5,632 nt of DNA. It comes from Thermoleophilaceae bacterium (GTDB lineage Bacteria > Actinomycetota > Thermoleophilia > Solirubrobacterales > Thermoleophilaceae). This document shows positions 5,329 to 5,632 of the stretch, in pieces (the stretch's first letter is position 1; each line of letters opens with the position of its first letter). Where the stretch lies: assembly GCA_013695855.1 (NCBI GenBank), contig JACCZR010000231.1, positions 1 through 5,632 on the forward strand. Direction: 5' to 3'. The notes beneath the pieces are model-generated. The model did no database searches, was not told the origin of the DNA, and worked only from the letters and a program-made list of their open reading frames with translations. Made by a program: the position numbers and the translations under genes.

Positions 5329-5632
5329 GTGGTCGGAGAGCTCGAGACCAGCCTGACCCAGGCGCAACGACCGTTGACCGACGCACCGCACACGGGCGCC
5401 GCGGGCGGATCGGCCTGCGGCGACATGGTGCGAATAGCGCTCCGGGTGGAGGGCGAGAGTGTGACCGCGGCGGAGTTCGGGGCCGAGGGTTGCGCCGCCG
5501 CGCGCGCCGCGGCCGGCGCCGTGACCGAGCTGGCCGAGGGCGCGCCGCTGCTCGAGGCCGCCCGCCTGACCGCGCACGAGGTGGCCGAAGCCCTCGGCGG
5601 CCTCACGCCCGCGGGCCGCCACGGAGCAGAGC
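5329..5632 (+). CDS. IscU/NifU-N-like Fe-S scaffold domain, 3' end outside window
   Basis: The frame stays open to the window edge (101 codons seen). From GTG 5329, the product contains GGSACGDMVRIALRV (26-40), matching the first Cys-Gly-Asp site of IscU (C30, D32). It then has FGAEGCAAARAAAGAVTEL (50-68), matching the second Cys site (C55), and LTPAGRHGAE from about 92. By alignment with E. coli IscU (C37, D39, C63, H105, C106), H98 matches H105, but the third cysteine is replaced by G99. The fold is therefore IscU-like, but a standard Fe-S ligand is missing. Known gene order near hisS-aspS in Bacillus (cymR-yrvO-mnmA) suggests a link to tRNA thiolation. The domain may be the N-terminal part of an MnmA fusion or a neighbour of it, which is inference. 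The start is uncertain: no clear ribosome binding site is present, and TTG 5374 is an alternative. Confidence 0.75.
   Translation, partial: MVGELETSLTQAQRPLTDAPHTGAAGGSACGDMVRIALRVEGESVTAAEFGAEGCAAARAAAGAVTELAEGAPLLEAARLTAHEVAEALGGLTPAGRHGAE

Overview
This is a high-GC window (roughly 70% G+C, with G or C at most third codon positions). It probably comes from an actinobacterium, and the gene content and protein style suggest a Thermoleophilia / Solirubrobacterales-like lineage. That placement is inferred from general resemblance, not from a search. All protein genes are on the + strand. The only minus-strand gene is a tRNA at the left edge.

Layout: (i) 2-74, tRNA with CAU anticodon, minus strand. 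(ii) 75-95, a very short divergent spacer with one AT-rich patch that reads as a -10 hexamer on both strands. (iii) 96-980, a single-domain glutamate formimidoyltransferase (FtcD type). (iv) 981-1029, a short spacer with a GC hairpin. (v) 1030-1404, an unrecognised small, very basic protein with two predicted membrane segments. (vi) 1414-2052, a metallo-beta-lactamase-fold (glyoxalase II-like) hydrolase. (vii) 2049-3275, histidyl-tRNA synthetase, whose only plausible start is a CTG in a 4-base CTGA overlap. (viii) 3272-5035, bacterial-type aspartyl-tRNA synthetase in a GTGA overlap with hisS. (ix) 5036-5328, a 293-base non-coding stretch with several hairpins and a 26-base direct repeat. (x) 5329 to the window end, the start of an IscU/NifU-N-like Fe-S scaffold domain, cut by the window edge.

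The theme is tRNA metabolism: a tRNA gene, two aminoacyl-tRNA synthetases made from a tightly overlapping MBL-hisS-aspS run, and downstream a scaffold-like domain. In many Gram-positive genomes the region after hisS-aspS holds a cysteine desulfurase and the tRNA 2-thiouridylase MnmA, so the partial gene may belong to tRNA thiolation. The AspRS carries His38 in an RRRDHGG motif, which fits the non-discriminating type that also charges tRNA-Asn.

I see no phage, transposon, CRISPR array or defence system. The points most worth a second look are the CTG start of hisS, two putative leaderless promoters with identical spacing, the symmetrical tRNA/ftcD promoter patch, the scaffold domain that lacks the usual third cysteine, and the repeat-hairpin cluster before it.
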